DNA of 64,000 nucleotides from Prochilodus magdalenae (GCA_024036415.1 JAMWET010001943.1:271001-335000); one strand, 5' to 3'. Positions 33,201 through 48,474 are shown, numbered from the stretch's first letter. Program-made: numbers and translations. Notes: generated by a model from the sequence alone, not told the origin.

Positions 33201-36200
33201 CGAAGATAACAACAACCAAAAGTTCAACGTCACCAAATCAGACCATGGTAAAAGCCACACAGGTGGCTGCTCCTCTCAAAGCATCTGTATCTTCGTCAAA
33301 CACCACAGCATTAGCAGGATCTTCAGCATCGGTGTCAAGTCAGAAGATGCCAAAAACAGCTCTAGTGGCAGCTGCCACAACATCATCTGTGGTTACCTCT
33401 GTGTCCAGTAATCCACCAAAGTTCACCATAACAGAGATAATAGCACCACCACCATTACTCCACAACTCTCAGAAAATAAGTTTAGGTCTTCCTACAGCAA
33501 CATCACAAAGCACAGCGACGTCTTCACCTAACACATTACCTCCATTATTGAATACAACAGACTCCAAACGCTCAAATGGCACCATCGGAAAGACCACAGT
33601 AGCAGGAGATGAAACCCCAACAAATCATTTGCCTAAGACCGCTGGACTCACTTCTCCACTGACAACAACAGCTCCAACCTTCCTGCCCCACAATCAGCCA
33701 ACAGTAACTGTGACTCCAAGCCTTAAAATACCAAAAGTGACCAGCACAGTGGGTGGGCCAAACTTAGACAAGTCCTCCACAAATTCTCAAGCTACAAAGT
33801 TGCCTGCAGCAAAAACCTCAACGTTATCTCCTCCAAACATGGCCGACTCGATGGCTCCTATGGCACCAGCAGTGGGTTCATCACTAAAGCACGTTTATAG
33901 TTGCCCTGAGTCTCTACAAAGGTAATGTGTGCAATTAACAAAATAAATCTTATTTATTTATTTATTTAATACATTCATTGTTCATGCAATCTAACTTTAT
34001 TCCAAGTAATTTTTCACCTGACTGGTTCTTCATGTGGCCATGCCATGTAAAGAACAGCTGGCAATTCTAAAATGCAATCTAGAATATTCATATAATTCTT
34101 GTGGCTCCTGTTTTCATTGCTATGGCTTTTACAGTGGTTAAAAATACCAGCTGCCCTGTTGACCGACCAACAGAGACTGAAAGATACTATAGGATCAAAA
34201 CATACAAAATAGTATAAGACATTTTACTGGTAATCAGGGTTGGGATGTAATGTAATACCAGCATTCGGAATGCAAATGCAGATTTTGGAAATGAGGTATC
34301 TGGGTACTACTTTAGAATAAAACTACCCTTCCAAAGGATTTATGAATGTTTCAAATGCATGTATTAATAGATATTAGTTGGGTCATAGACATTTTGAAAT
34401 GTATTAATCACCACTTAAAATACCACTTAACGTAGTAATTAAAAGGTTAATGGCTAAAAAGTTAGCTGTTCTGTTGGATGAATTTGAATATGTCTGACAG
34501 GCTAAACTAAACAAGACTTTGCAAAGAATAGAATAGAGAAGGTGGTGTATATACCTCACTAACTGGCTGAAATGGAAAACGTGACCATGGAAAACGTGTC
34601 ACCAATTTGAATTCTGGTGACAGTGACCTCTGGTGGATGGAGGACAACTGGCAGCAGAATTGTCATTTTATGAGCTACAGCTGCTCATTAATGATAATGA
34701 ATGTGTCTATGATCAAATTAATAAACATTATTAAATACATTTTAAGCCACTTCACTTTATAAATGTAGACTTATTTTAAAGTGGTGCCAGCATCCGTATT
34801 CAGTCCAAGTTACATTTACATGCATATATATATACTGACTATTCACAAGTGATACGCTTAGCATTGTAATTTGTAATGCTAGGCTAAACGTACTTCAGGT
34901 GAACTGAGCAGCATTAGCAGAAGCTAGCTCTAAACAGTGGATACAGTAATAACAGCTCTGAGGTAAATGTGAGGTAACTGGTCATGTGACTATTAATATG
35001 CTACACTGTAGGTCAGAACCTGTTACTATACTGTATACTGCACACAGGGGGCGTACACTGTATGCTGTACATATTACTGTAGTATACATTGTGCGGTATA
35101 GTAGTGTGCCATTTCGAAAACAGCCTTACCTGAGAATTTTGTATTGATTTTGTATACAGTCAAATAACTGGATCTGTGATGAAACATAGAAACAGAAGTA
35201 TTGCATAAACTATATACTCTATAGTGTACAGTACCAGTCAAAAGTTTAGACACAGCTACTCATAGAAGGTTCACCTTATGTTTATCTTAAGTCTTTACTT
35301 TAGAATAAAAGGGAAGACCCCAAACCCTAAAATAGCACTCGTGGAATTATACAGTCCATTTTAAAAATAGAGCTTTGCAAGAGGATTGAACAGCTTTCTG
35401 AACCTGCAGTGGAGCTGATAGAACCAGGTTTATTACTAAGCAGGTTTGGAGCGATTCTATTGGTCGGTCCCTCATGAATATTCACTAACCTGAAAGGAGA
35501 ACTAGAGCTTTTACACTGTGCAGAAAAAGATCAAAGTTTTTACACCACTAAATATATATTAGAGGTGGAGATATGGAGGAGTATCATACTGTGTACATCA
35601 GGAGTAGATGTGGTGTATTAGGATATGGACTGGTTCAGACTCTCATCAGTTGGAGCTGTGAAGTGTAAATCTGTAGAGTCTTTAAGTTCACCAAGCATAT
35701 CCATTTTAGCTGAGTGTGGGCCAACTTTTGACTGGTACTTTAAATAATGCATTGTGAATGTATTATTGGTGATGTGTAATTATGTATTGTATCGGCCACA
35801 TGACTGAACACATTTAGCACAGTGTGTTCAGTGTTTAGCCATCACTGTGTATTCAGAGTATTTCCTCACCTCTCCTGCTTACTAGATAAAGTGATGCCTG
35901 TTGTTGCTGTACAGATATCAGGGCACTGGAGGAAAGGCCGACTCCACTCACACAGCAGCACCACCACTGGTAAAGGCGAAGCCTGGTGCAGCAGCAGTCG
36001 GGCCCACCAGCACTGGGGCTGGAGGAATACAGATCAGGATAAGTCCAGCAGTAGCGGAGAAAAGCACAACCCAGACCAAAGCACCTCCCAAAACCTGCCT
36101 CAAAATGATAGGTAAAGGATGAGAGCGCTAAAGAACTACTGGGGGTTTGAATACTGTGTTATAAAGATGTATACTATGGCAAAGATCCGCACAGCAAAGA

Positions 36201-38692
36201 CGTAAACACAATGATTTAGCGCGGTTTCATGTGCAATTATTCGTTAGGTAAACTTACTGACTCGATTTTTTTAATAGTGGTCTACAAAACAAATACAGCC
36301 ATTTATTTAATTTCATTTGGGACCACCCGTGAACCTACACATCCCTGGGTTTTAATAGGCTGATGGGATATTGTAGTATGTAATGCTAAGGTTTTATAAA
36401 GCTTACTCATAACAGTGACTTTGTGTGTGGGAGCTTTTAGAGGGATTACACTTTTGAGACGTCTGGTTCCCATCACCACCAATACAAAGATTTTAAAGGT
36501 TCAGTATGTAAAATTTTTAGTGTTAAACATTCCACGAATAACTACAATTATCAACAGAATATTAGAAAATAACTATTTTGATGATGTGTCCAAGACAGCT
36601 AAGTATCATGCCACAGAGATATCTACTGAAGTTGGCATGCTATACAGCTAGCCCTGGATGTCCTGGTGGTAATACGACTTTTCGTATCTCAAGAGGTGAT
36701 AGTGAGTCACTGTAGTTCTGTAGGAGTGAAATGAGTCTAACATGATGAAAGAGGATGAGGAAGTAGCGCCGCTGCCCCAACAGCATATTCTAACCTCTTA
36801 TCAGTCATGTTGAGGTGCTGCTCCTGGTTAGACCAAAGGAAGGATCAGTAAAGGCAGCAATGGTTGAAGCTCTGACTACCACCGGCCAGCAGGAAATCAC
36901 ATTTGGCAGCAAATAAAAAAGAAGCGCTATGAATAGAAGCAAAACTAAAGTTAACTGGTTTCCACTGCTGAAGACGAGAGTAAAGAGAGGACGCTTGATG
37001 CATAATGGTTGTCTTTAGGCTGGAAAGGAGTGAGGAGAGTGGTGGAGGGACTGTGCATTTCATTGTTTCTTATGATGGGGGTGGTCACCACCTCTAGGCT
37101 GGTGATATGGTGCCCCCTATTCTTTGGAGTATAAATTTGACAGCTTGCATAATATCACAGATTGCTCCTTTAATCATCCAGGACGTTTTCCAAAATGCAA
37201 AGAATTCCCCTTTATAAATGTAGCAAGCTAGCATCCTGCATATGTCCCTATGCACAGTAATAGCCCTGGTAATACAGCATACTCTATTATTACTAGCTTG
37301 GAAAGGAGCTATTTCTGAAATTGGTTGGCCACTGAAAGAAATTAATGCATTTATCTACCAATGACTGTATTCAGGTAATAATGTCACACTAGATTGTTGA
37401 TTGATATCCATATATATGTGCTAGGTAATCGTGTGTATGTGCTAAAGATGTGATATTCAAGGTCGCTTTTTGAAATTGACCTTAGTGATGTGTGGTATCC
37501 AGAACAGGGTAATCCTTTTTCCACCTGACCACATCGCTGCCCCAGACTCATCACCTGCAGCTGTTCATACACTGGCAGAACAAGGAGACACAGGGAGAGT
37601 TATAGGTCAGGTGTCAGCGAGCCCTGCATGCCGTCCCGCTTTGCTCTTACACAAAACCTCACTGAAGACAAACACTTCAAACAAGCTCAGCATGCTAATC
37701 AGACAGGAAAGGCTAATGGCTAGCAATAGCCATGCTAGCTAATACAGATGCCTTTTTAAACTAAGGGGCCTGTATGTGGGCCTAGTTATCATGTACATCA
37801 TTTACATATAAGTTTTAGTTTGTGAATAACTCATACTAGGTACCAAAGCAACTTAATTTAGCTATTACAATTCAGGGGTCTGTAACATCAGCCTAGTGAT
37901 ATTTTCATATTTCATGACGCGATATCTGAGAGGAATCTAGCAAGCTCATAAAGGTGATGAATGGAACCTGACTTCTGGGGAGTTCAATGGCCCTTAAAGC
38001 TCTCTCACATAACATTATTATAATAAGTGTTTATTAATATGCTGCCTTATTCCTGATATGTTGCCTCAGGACTCAGGCTTACCTCAGCCTCAGCCTTACC
38101 ATAGTGCTATATGGAAATGTGTACATCTGCATATATCAGAGTTTTTATCCATAACTTTATATTACTGTTATATAAAACTGTATATTAGGATAAACAGAGA
38201 TTATGTGCTTAGTATTGTATATATTTATTGTCTAATGTATATTTTTTGTATTTAAGTACTGTAAGGGACTACGCACCTGAGTTTTTCTCTCACCTTCAAA
38301 CCTGTTAAATTGTGACTTGACAATAAAAGTGATTTGATTTGTTTTATGATAGCTAAAATAAGATTTTAGCCTTAATGTTTGGCAGAGAGGAGCATTCAGG
38401 GTCAATTCAGTCAATAAAGTAACTCTGGTACGTCAGAGCTGAGTAAGCAGAGCATCCGTGCAGAGCGTCGCTACTAGGCTAAATTAGGCTAAAGTGTATT
38501 AGCCTAGCTTTTAAAACTATCAGGCTAACTAGCAAGAGCAACAGTAACAGAAAACAGTATTTGGTTGATACAGTATCAGATGTAGGAATTGTAATAAGCG
38601 CAGTATCTCAGTGTTAAATGCAATAATTCTGTTTTACTACCTCAGTATCTCAGGTGTTTATTTGGTATTGCTTGGAGCAGAGAGTGAAATGG

Positions 38693-38747
<55 letters not shown>

Positions 38748-41700
38748 AAATCAAATGCAATCACTTTTATTGTCACGTCACATTTCCATAGGTGTGAAGG
38801 TGAGTGAAAAACTTGGTGCGTAGTCCCTTACAGTATCTAAATACCAAAAATATACATTAGACAATAAATATATACAATACTAAGCACAAAATCTCTGTTT
38901 ATTCTAATATACAGTTTTATATAACAGTAATATAAAGTTATGAATAAAAACTATGATATATGCAGATGTACACATTTCCATATAGCACTATGGTAAGGCT
39001 GAGGTAGAAGGGAGATGCAGGAAATCCATAGAGTATATACAGGGCATAGAATATTGATATATATATATGTATGTGTGTGTGTGTGTGTATGTATATATAT
39101 ATATACACACTACAGATATACAATATGGATGGAAGGTAACAGTAGGTCGGTCTATATGTGCAAGTGTAAATATGCTAATGTAAAGTGCAGAGTGATGATT
39201 GTCCATGGAGATCATCGTTTAGATGGTTTTGGTGAGATGTGCTGAACCAGGTCCATATACCGGTGCATCAGCACTACTGGCTGTTCAGTAGCCTGATGAC
39301 TCGGGGGAAGAAACTATCTCGGAGGCGGCTGGTTCTGGGCTTTATACTTCGGAACCTCCTTCCACTCGGCAGCTGTGAGAACAGACAGTGGCTTGGGTGG
39401 GTGGAGTCCTTTAGAACCCTCCTGGTTTTCCTCAGGCAGCGGCTGGTGTATAAATCCGGGAGGTTTGGAAGCTGAACCCCGGTGATGTACTGAGCTGCCA
39501 CCCTGTACTGTACCACCCTGTGTGCTTGTGTATTGGTGTCTGTCAGTATCTTGGAGTTAATGAATCTGACAGCTCATGGAAAGAAACTGTTGCACTTTCC
39601 ATCTGTGAAGACCCGAATGGTATTAATCAGTTTATTTATTTATGACTATTATAAGTAAACAGTCTCCTGCCCTCCACAGATGATGTTCCTCCTCAGCCTG
39701 CTCCATTCCCACACAGATGTGTGTCGCTAAGGCCTAGTCCACCATGCGACACCTTCAGCATCCACACCAGAGAAGTGCTGGGAGGGTAAATGTAGTTACA
39801 GTGGTTTGAGTATCAAAATTAACATCAGGCTAACGACATGCACTGAAAACAACTAACAGCATGCAAACCACATGCACCGCGTCCTGTATCATCCTTCCCG
39901 TTTATCTCCCTTTTCTCTGGTGTCTGTCTCTCTCCTGTCATTTCCATGTGCCTTTTTGTTGTCCTGTTCCATGTACTTCAGTTTGTTTTGATTATTGCTC
40001 CTCCTGTCTCCATCCCATTGTCAGACCCCTCACCTATCCATAGTTTGTAGCTCCGCCCCTTTCCAGGTGTTCCTTGTTAGTTGTGGTTTTTATTCAGCCT
40101 GTGGTTCCCTTTGTTCTTGCTTGGTGTTTTGTCTTTATGTGAGTTGTTTTTGTAACCCTGTTCCATGGTACTGTGTTGTTTCTTATTTTTCCTAGTCTTT
40201 GGTTTTTGTTTTTTTATTATTACTCTTTCATTAACCCGTCTCCTCATTGTGTCCCATGTTACATACTACATGAAATGGACTACAGTCTGTAATTGTAGGA
40301 CTACAGTGTGCTCCTTTATGGTCAGTGGAGCTGATCAAATGGACAGTGAGTGTGAATATAAGTAGGCTGTAGAACTTTTTTTTTTTAACGACTGGCTCAC
40401 CATCACTGTGTTCTCGCTTGATTGGCTTAGTTACAGGGACAGTGGTAGTTTTGACATGGGTGGGTAAATTCTGTGTTTGAACATAAAGAGCGTATCATGT
40501 GTTGAGTGAGTTCTCTGTTTATTCAGTGGGCGTTTTGGCAAAGTGCATAAATGCACCGACAACAAAACCAGCCTGAGACTGGCAGCAAAGATCATCAGTG
40601 CGAGAGGTGCCAAAGAGAGGGTGAGTGCTGCTTCCTTTGAGCCTCTGTTATCCTTTCAGGGTCCATTAACTTGCAATTGTGCGGAGATGAATAGAAGCAA
40701 ACTGTGGAAACTTTCCATGTTTGGCAGGAAATGGCACTGAATGAGCTCCAGGTGATGAACCAGCTGAGCCACTCCAACATCCTGCAGCTCTATGATGCCT
40801 TCGAGGCCAAAAATCAAGTGGTGCTGATACTGGAGTTGTGAGTAGTCAGTTGTTTAGCTGAACCTATTTCATAATTGTACTTTTGATACTATTTATGGTG
40901 ATAAAAGAGAGTAAACATTTGGTTTAAATAAAGTGCAAAGACAAAAAAAAACCCAAACTGGTCATTTTAAAGTTTATGGTTTCGTTTTTTTCGAAACATT
41001 AATGGCCACATCGCTTTTTTTTATTTCCTATTTCAATGCATTTGCCATGATCTGAAGTTGTTTCCAATCCCACCAAATAATACACTCATCATCAGAAAAG
41101 TAGTCGCAACCAGAAGGAAGTGTGGGACTACAATGCTATTGGGAGGGAAGATAAAGGTTATCAGAAACAAAAAATGATGATACGTTTAGACTGATATGAT
41201 CAATATTTATTGAGCTACACATACAGAAGTCTGTCTCTTAGTATGGCATTGAGGCGACATGTTTGCTAACGCAACGCACCAGACTTCTCTGGCATGGAGT
41301 TGTAGAGGTTCCTAATGGTGTCCTGTGATAATCCATCCCATGCAGCTTATATATTCTCACACAGTTCCTCCAGTGTGGTATGGGTGGAGGTGGAGTGACA
41401 CCAGGCTTTTGGGCTGAGTGATACGTGACCATTCATCTTGGTGCTGACCACGGTGCCTCCACACACGGATTTGTTAGTCGTCTCCACCAAGACGGGCGGG
41501 ACTCATCACTAAAGATGATTTGCTGCCATTCTGAGTCACGCAGTGACAGTCTGGCACGACACCATTGCAGTGACATTGACGTGGTGTTAAGGACAGTCGT
41601 AGTGCATGTGGTCCTGCGCTTTGCAGCCGTCTGCCAATGGTGCTGGCACTAACAGGATGACTCATTACTGCTCACTGAATGTCTGCAATTAAGGCTGTTG

Positions 41701-44700
41701 GGTCAGTCACATAAGGCCCGTCCTTGCTTACGTCACATGCACGGTTGGGGGTAAAACTTTGCATGTCTCACAATGTCATACCTACCCACCAAGTTTCATT
41801 CCTGTCGGTTGATTCCTTCTGGGTGCAGCTCTTTCTGCAACTATTCTTTTAATGATGACTGTGTGTCACTATCTCATTCAGTCTTCTATATATCACACGT
41901 TCACAGTAGTGAAACACTTTGTCAGTCTATCCCAGCTGCTATATGGATGTGTTTAACATTGGCAGTGTGGAGGGAGGAGAACTGTTTGAGAGGATCGTGG
42001 ATGAAAGCTGCCCACTGACTGAAGTGGACGCCATGGTGTTTGTGAAGCAGATCTGTGAGGGAGTTCAATATATGCACCAGATGTACGTCCTTCACCTGGA
42101 CCTGAAGGTAAGGCTTGCTAGCAATAGACCTGTCAAGACCTCTGGATAATATGATATATATATAATATTTTTACAGCATCTCTGACAACTTGCTCTGCTT
42201 TCAGCCAGAAAACATCCTTTGCGTGAACCGGTCAGGTCATCAGATCAAGATCATTGACTTTGGGCTAGCCAGAAGGTAAAGACACAATACGGATTGTAGC
42301 ACTGGCACAGAAACAGGTGCGGACAACGTGATATGTATGAGCTACTGTTCTGTACTGAACAAGCACATGTCAAGTGAGTCTTTAAAGACCAGAAACGTCC
42401 AGTCCAGCATTACCCCAACACATTTACGCCATTTAGCTGACACACTTATCCAGAGCGACCGACAAGTTTAATCATACTACAGGTAGGCCCAAGTACTCTT
42501 ATTGGTGTAGCACAGCATAGTCACCCAGGATTCGAACCCCAGTCTCCTACGTGTGTTGGTGGTTCCTTGGCGGTGTTATCCGCTTAGCTACACCAACCAC
42601 GCTAGATATGGGCAGTGGGTAACGGGGGAGGACACAGCATACAAACAAACATCCTTTTTTTTTTTTTTGCCAAATATTTTTATTGGAATGAATACAATAC
42701 AATAGTTTAAATTACAAAAAATACAATTAGCCTAATCCACTTTTGCATTTATGTACACGGTCACATAACCACACATAAAATAATAATAATAATAATTATC
42801 ATGATACACCATTCTGATAAGGATGTAGAAAAAATTAATTAAATCCCAGGTTACCATGTAAGAACATTGAACAACCCCCCCGCCTGTGCCCACTCAGCTC
42901 TCCATGTATCCAACACACACATTACTGACTATTAATGCAAATAGAAAAAACAAAACCAAAAACAAGCACATATTTAATTGGGTAGAACCTCTAAATTAGT
43001 GAAATAAGAAATAAAAGGGCTGCCATTTCTAAAAAAAATTGTCTGTACATCCTCTCAAAGTGTATTTAATTTTTTCCAGTTTAAAAAAAAACATGATGTT
43101 TTTTAGCCACCTGGAAATTGAAGGATATTTAGCGGACTTCCAGTGCAACAATAAGGAACGTCTTGCTAGTAGTGATGAGAAAGCTACAAATATCCAGTTT
43201 TAACCAGGAATGTAGCATCTCTGAGAGCTTCTTTGCATGGCCACAACTCCATTCTTTCCATGTCTGCATGGCCTGTGGTGGACATTACAATATTATGCAT
43301 CAAGTTTATTAAATGAATCACATTTTAGTACATTTCTAGCCATCTGTCCATTGGTATGAATCAGGGATACTAACCCTGTTGGGGAATTCCAAAGATTCTG
43401 AAACAAATTCCGGTATAATTAAATTATTGAGGTGTAGACAAAGTCATTCAGAATGGTTAGTGATTTCACAATGTGCCATAACTCTGATATATATAATGAT
43501 CACCTCTTCCCTGCTGTAGGTACAAGCCACGAGAGAAGCTGCGAGTCTCGTTCGGCACGCCTGAGTTTCTAGCTCCTGAGGTCGTCAACTTCGACTTTGT
43601 TTCCTTCCCCACAGATATGTGGACTCTAGGAGTCGTCACATACATGCTGTAAGTCACCACCATGCAAAATCTGTAAGGGTGTGGAGCACAAGCACAAGAC
43701 ACAAGCATGGCTTCATGATATACCACCACCACATCGCTAATTTGAATAAATGTAAGGCAGGCTTTCCTCATTCTCGCTCAGTTGCCATTGCTGTGGCCAA
43801 AAGTGACAGCACCTGTGCAGATTTGTGTGGAGGGGTGTGGTGTTCAGTATCCACAATGAAGGTGTATTTGCAAACCTGCTTTGGTCATGTGCTTACGTTA
43901 CTCCACCACTATACCTTTTCTTAGCAAAGTTTTATATACTGGATTAAAAATTAAAACATTAAGTTGCCACATATTTTGCTTGGGCCACTTTTTACATTGT
44001 ATTCATTTTTTCCAATATGCTAAATTCAGAAGATAACTCATGAGAATAACTCATAGAAGGTTCTCCTTATGTTTATCTAAATGCTTTACTTCAGAATCAA
44101 TGTGAAGATATCAAACTATAAACTAGCACTCATGGAATTGTACAGTCCACCTTAAAACCCTCCAGAGTGGAGCTTTACAGAGGAGGATGAACCAGCTTGT
44201 TGAACCTGCAATGGAGCTGATAGAACAAGGCCTATTACTAAGCAGGTTTGGAGCGATTCTATTGGTCGGTCCATCATGACTATTCACTAACCTGTAAGGA
44301 GAACTAGAGCTTTTACACTGTGCAGAAAAAGAGATCAAAGTTTTACACCACTAAATATATATTAGAGATATGGAGGAGGATCATACTGTGTACATCAAGA
44401 GTATATGTCGTATATCAGGATATGGACTGTAAGTGTAAAAGTCTGTAGAGTCTTTAAGATCACCAACAACATCCATTTAGCTGGGTGTGTCTAAACTTTT
44501 GACTAATACTGTATATAAGGTTTTCTAATGTAGGGCTTTTGTTTGATGAAGCAAAATAAGAAAGGTGCTGGGTTTAAATACCATGGTTTACTGGGTAAAA
44601 CTGGTTGTGCCCTTGGACAACTCTCCACTTCACCAGGTGGCGCTGTTCAGCTGGTGGTGTTGCATGCTCCCAGACTGCGAAATGACAGATTTCCCTTGTA

Positions 44701-47700
44701 GGAACTTTTGTGTACAGGCCACATGTAGCATCTGAAGAAGTACATGTGCTTTACAGCTCACTGTAAGCTGTAACAGTCTGTCCCTTTAATATCAGCCTGT
44801 TAAATTTAATGGCCATTTTTATTTCTTGTATTTTTGTGATCACATCTAGTCCATTATATCATGTGATCATGTGATTATATGTCCTCTGCTTGCTTGAGGC
44901 AGATTTAGCACTTTTGTATCAGTCATGTCTTGTTTATAACTGTAATATTCCATACTGGGAAGCAACTAGAAAGCTCAGAAGAGCCTTGTTTGATTTGAGA
45001 AGTGGGAATTAGAGTATGTAGAATCCACTCAGACCATCGATAACTAAACAAGGCTGAAAAATGACCATGAGGGTCAAGGGTCATTCAGTTCATGGTCCAT
45101 TTCACATCACAGCACAGGCATTAACCCTTCTCTCTTTTACCCTTCAGACTGAGCGGCCTTTCCCCCTTCCTGGGGGATGATGACAGCCAGACCCTCAACA
45201 ATGTTCTAACGGTCAACTGGTACTGTTTAATCTGTCCTCCATGTTGCTTTTGACCAACTGATGCATTTACATCCGAGAGAAAACATGTTTCTCAGGAGCC
45301 AAATTTTAAAGGACTTGTTTCATATAAGGCTTAATCATGTGCAGGAGAAGTAAATGGCCATATGACTAAATGACTATGCAACATATATAAGCTCCACTGA
45401 CCATATAAGAGCACCCTGTAGTTTTACAGTTACAGACTGTAGTCCATCTGTTACTTTATTCAGGACCACCACAGAGCAGGTATGATGTGGGTGGTGGATC
45501 ATTCTCAGCACTGCAGTGACACTGAGGTGGTGGTGCTGTGTTAGTGTGTGTGGTGCTGGTGTGAGTGGATCAGACACAGCAGTGCTGCTGGAGTGTTTAG
45601 ACACTGTGTCCACTCACTGTCCACTCTATTAGATATTCCTACTTTGCTGGTCCAAGACAGGGCAGACACCCAGACATACACATTCCCTTACACACTCACA
45701 TCTAGGGGGCAATTTAGCATCTCCAGTTCACCTGAATGCATATCGTTAGTCTGTGGCAGAAAAACCAAGCCCATGTAGACACTGGGACACATGCAAACTC
45801 CACACATAAAGGACCCAACCAGTCGGGAATCTAACCCAGTCCTTTCCTGCTGTAAGCCGACTGCCCCACCCACAAAGTGGTCTAGCAGTCTTATGAAAAA
45901 CATTACATATGTGTTATAAACAGGCTGTTACTCCTTTTTCAAATACGTCTTTCACTTTATCTGGAAAATCCACGTTAGATCCATGAGAGTTCCTAATATA
46001 GGCATGATGCTGCCTATACAATCACAGCATGAGGTCAGCTGGAAGAAAATCAGCACGGATATAGTTGTATTTCTGGCTCATTCGTATTTCCTGTCAGTGA
46101 TAGTGGCTGAACTTATTTCCTTTCACAGGTACTTTGATGAGGATGCCTTTGAGCATGTCTCTGCTGAGGCCAAAGACTTTGTCTCCAACCTGCTGATCAA
46201 AGAGAGGAGGTGAGGTCACTTTTAAACCACGGTGGCAGCTAAAGCAAGATACCAGACAATTTCAATATAATTATTGTTTTTTTCATTTTGACAGTCAACC
46301 TGTGTGATTATGATGTTTCCTAGTAACAACTGTAATACCACATTGTTAGCAGACGTGAAAGGGAATGTGCTCCTGGTCTCATGAACCCCAATTTAACTTC
46401 TGGAACACCTAAATGTGACTCATATTTCAATTCCTGTCAACTACATAACTAACATATCAGTATTAGTTCATTTATAGTAGCTACTGAATCATGCATTTTC
46501 ATATTAACTTGCTACAGTCATTGATACAGTGTCTCAGGTGGTTGTAAAGGTTGAGATGGTGTTGCTAAGCCATTGCTACAGTACCCCAATTTAGATTTTA
46601 CATTTATGGCATTTATACAAAGCGTCTTAGGGCCAGTGCCTGTACCTAGAAAAAAAATACTACAAAATTAATACTACAAAAGTGCACTACCTAGCAATGC
46701 CAAGCCATCACTCATACCTAGAAAGAGAAATGTTAATCTTAGCTTAAGTGAAAAACTAAGCATTTCAATGTATACATCGCTTAGTGCAGGTAGTATCCCA
46801 AGTGGTTGTAAAGGTGTTGCTAAGCCATTGCTACAATATTCTAGGAGGTTGTAAAGGTGTTGCTAAGCCATTGCTACAGGATTCTAGGAGGTTGTAAAGG
46901 TGTTGCTAAGCCATTGCTACAGTATTCTAGGAGGTTGTAAAGGTGTTGCTAAGCCCGCTGACTGAAGTGGACGCTAAGCAATTGCTACAGTATTCTAGGA
47001 GGTTGTAAAGGTGTTAGTCGGTCATTACTACAGTATCCCAGGAGGTTGTAAAGGTGTTGCTAAGCCATTGCTACAGTATACTAGGAGGTTGTGAAGGTGT
47101 TGCTAAGCCATTGCTACAGTATACTAGGAGGTTGTAAAGGTGTTGCTAAGCCCGCTGACTGAAGTGGACGCCAAGCCATTGCTACAGTATTCTAGGTGGT
47201 TGTAAAGGTGTTAGTTGGTCATTACTACAGTATCCCAGGAGGTTGTGAAGGTGTTGCTAAGCCATTGCTACAGTATTCTAGGAGGTTGTAAAGGTGTTAG
47301 TTGGTCATTACTACAGTATCCCAGGAGGTTGTGAAGGTGTTGCTAAGCCATTGCTACAGTATTCTAGGAGGTTGTAAAGGTGTTGCTAAGCCATTGCTAC
47401 AGTATACTAGGAGGTTGTAAAGATGTTGGTAGGCCATTGCTACAGAATCACAGGAGGTTGTGAAGGTGTTGGTAGGTCATTGCTACAGAATTCCAGGTGG
47501 TTGTGAAAATGATGCTAGGCCATTGCTTCAGCCAGGAGTTCTAACAGCTCTGGAATAAGGATTTATGAATTGTTACAGGGCAGCATGCAGGAATTGGTCA
47601 GACATTTCTGAGATTTTTCTGTCTGTGCAGTGGCCGACTCAGTGCTACCCAGTGTCTTAAGCACCCCTGGCTGAACAACATATCAGAGAAAGCGAAGAGT

Positions 47701-48474
47701 AACAATATCGTCCTGAAGTCACAAGTACTTCTCAAGAAGTACATGGCCAGGCGGCTGTGGAAGGTAAAACACCAAACACCTCTCCTATATGGACATGTAT
47801 ATATGAGTTGTTCAAATCTTATCATTTCTTATAAGTTATCATTTCTTATTGTTAATCTTATTAATTATTAAGATATATAAGCAAAGTCATTCAGGGTGGT
47901 TTGATGTGAAGTGGTTCATTGTAGAGAAACTTACAGAAAGCCATTCATAGAGCCATTTTATTAACACCATTTTTATTAATTAACACCATTAAGACCATAT
48001 GTGAGCCTACATGTGTCTTCTTAGTTATAATAGGTAATGCTGATGGTGGCTCATAAGTCATAAACCTGATAAATATATTTTTGGAGTGTGTGTTTGCCTG
48101 CATGTCACACTTTACCACTAAAGGATTATTTTTTATAGGCAAAAACCTTTTCAGGTCTACTGGAAAACAATGTCTTAGACATCTCAGGCTGTCAATTCAT
48201 AATCTTTTAGTGTTATAGATTTGTAATAGGGAACTTTTTAAGTGTGAATGATTCAGACGTCTGGTTCCATTCACCAACACTGAAAACAATTTTGATTTTG
48301 ACTGTGAGCTTCCTTACAGTGCAGCATTTCTCATCAGAACCACTCTAAATGACCAAGTTTGTACCAGAAAGAGTTATTAGGCTGACATATTAGAAAAATC
48401 TGTGAAATGTATCTTCAAACACAAATATTTACATCACCATTCTTAAATTATCATATAGCAATTAACATATTGAA

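Noticed and set aside
37470..37605. An upstream acceptor at 37500 for mylk2 exon 6
   Set aside because: Entering at that AG puts a TGA in frame; the acceptor at 37545 keeps the phase with both neighbouring exons.
39274..39516. Minus-strand host gene before mylk2 exon 7
   Set aside because: The product is the C-terminus of a LINE reverse transcriptase ORF with a LINE 3' UTR after it.
42525..42600. Functional tRNA gene
   Set aside because: A and B boxes are present, but the cloverleaf is incomplete and the sequence continues into a SINE body and tail.
46787..47532. CRISPR-like array with two odd 'spacers'
   Set aside because: It is a 43-bp minisatellite; the odd inserts match the host mylk2 exon.
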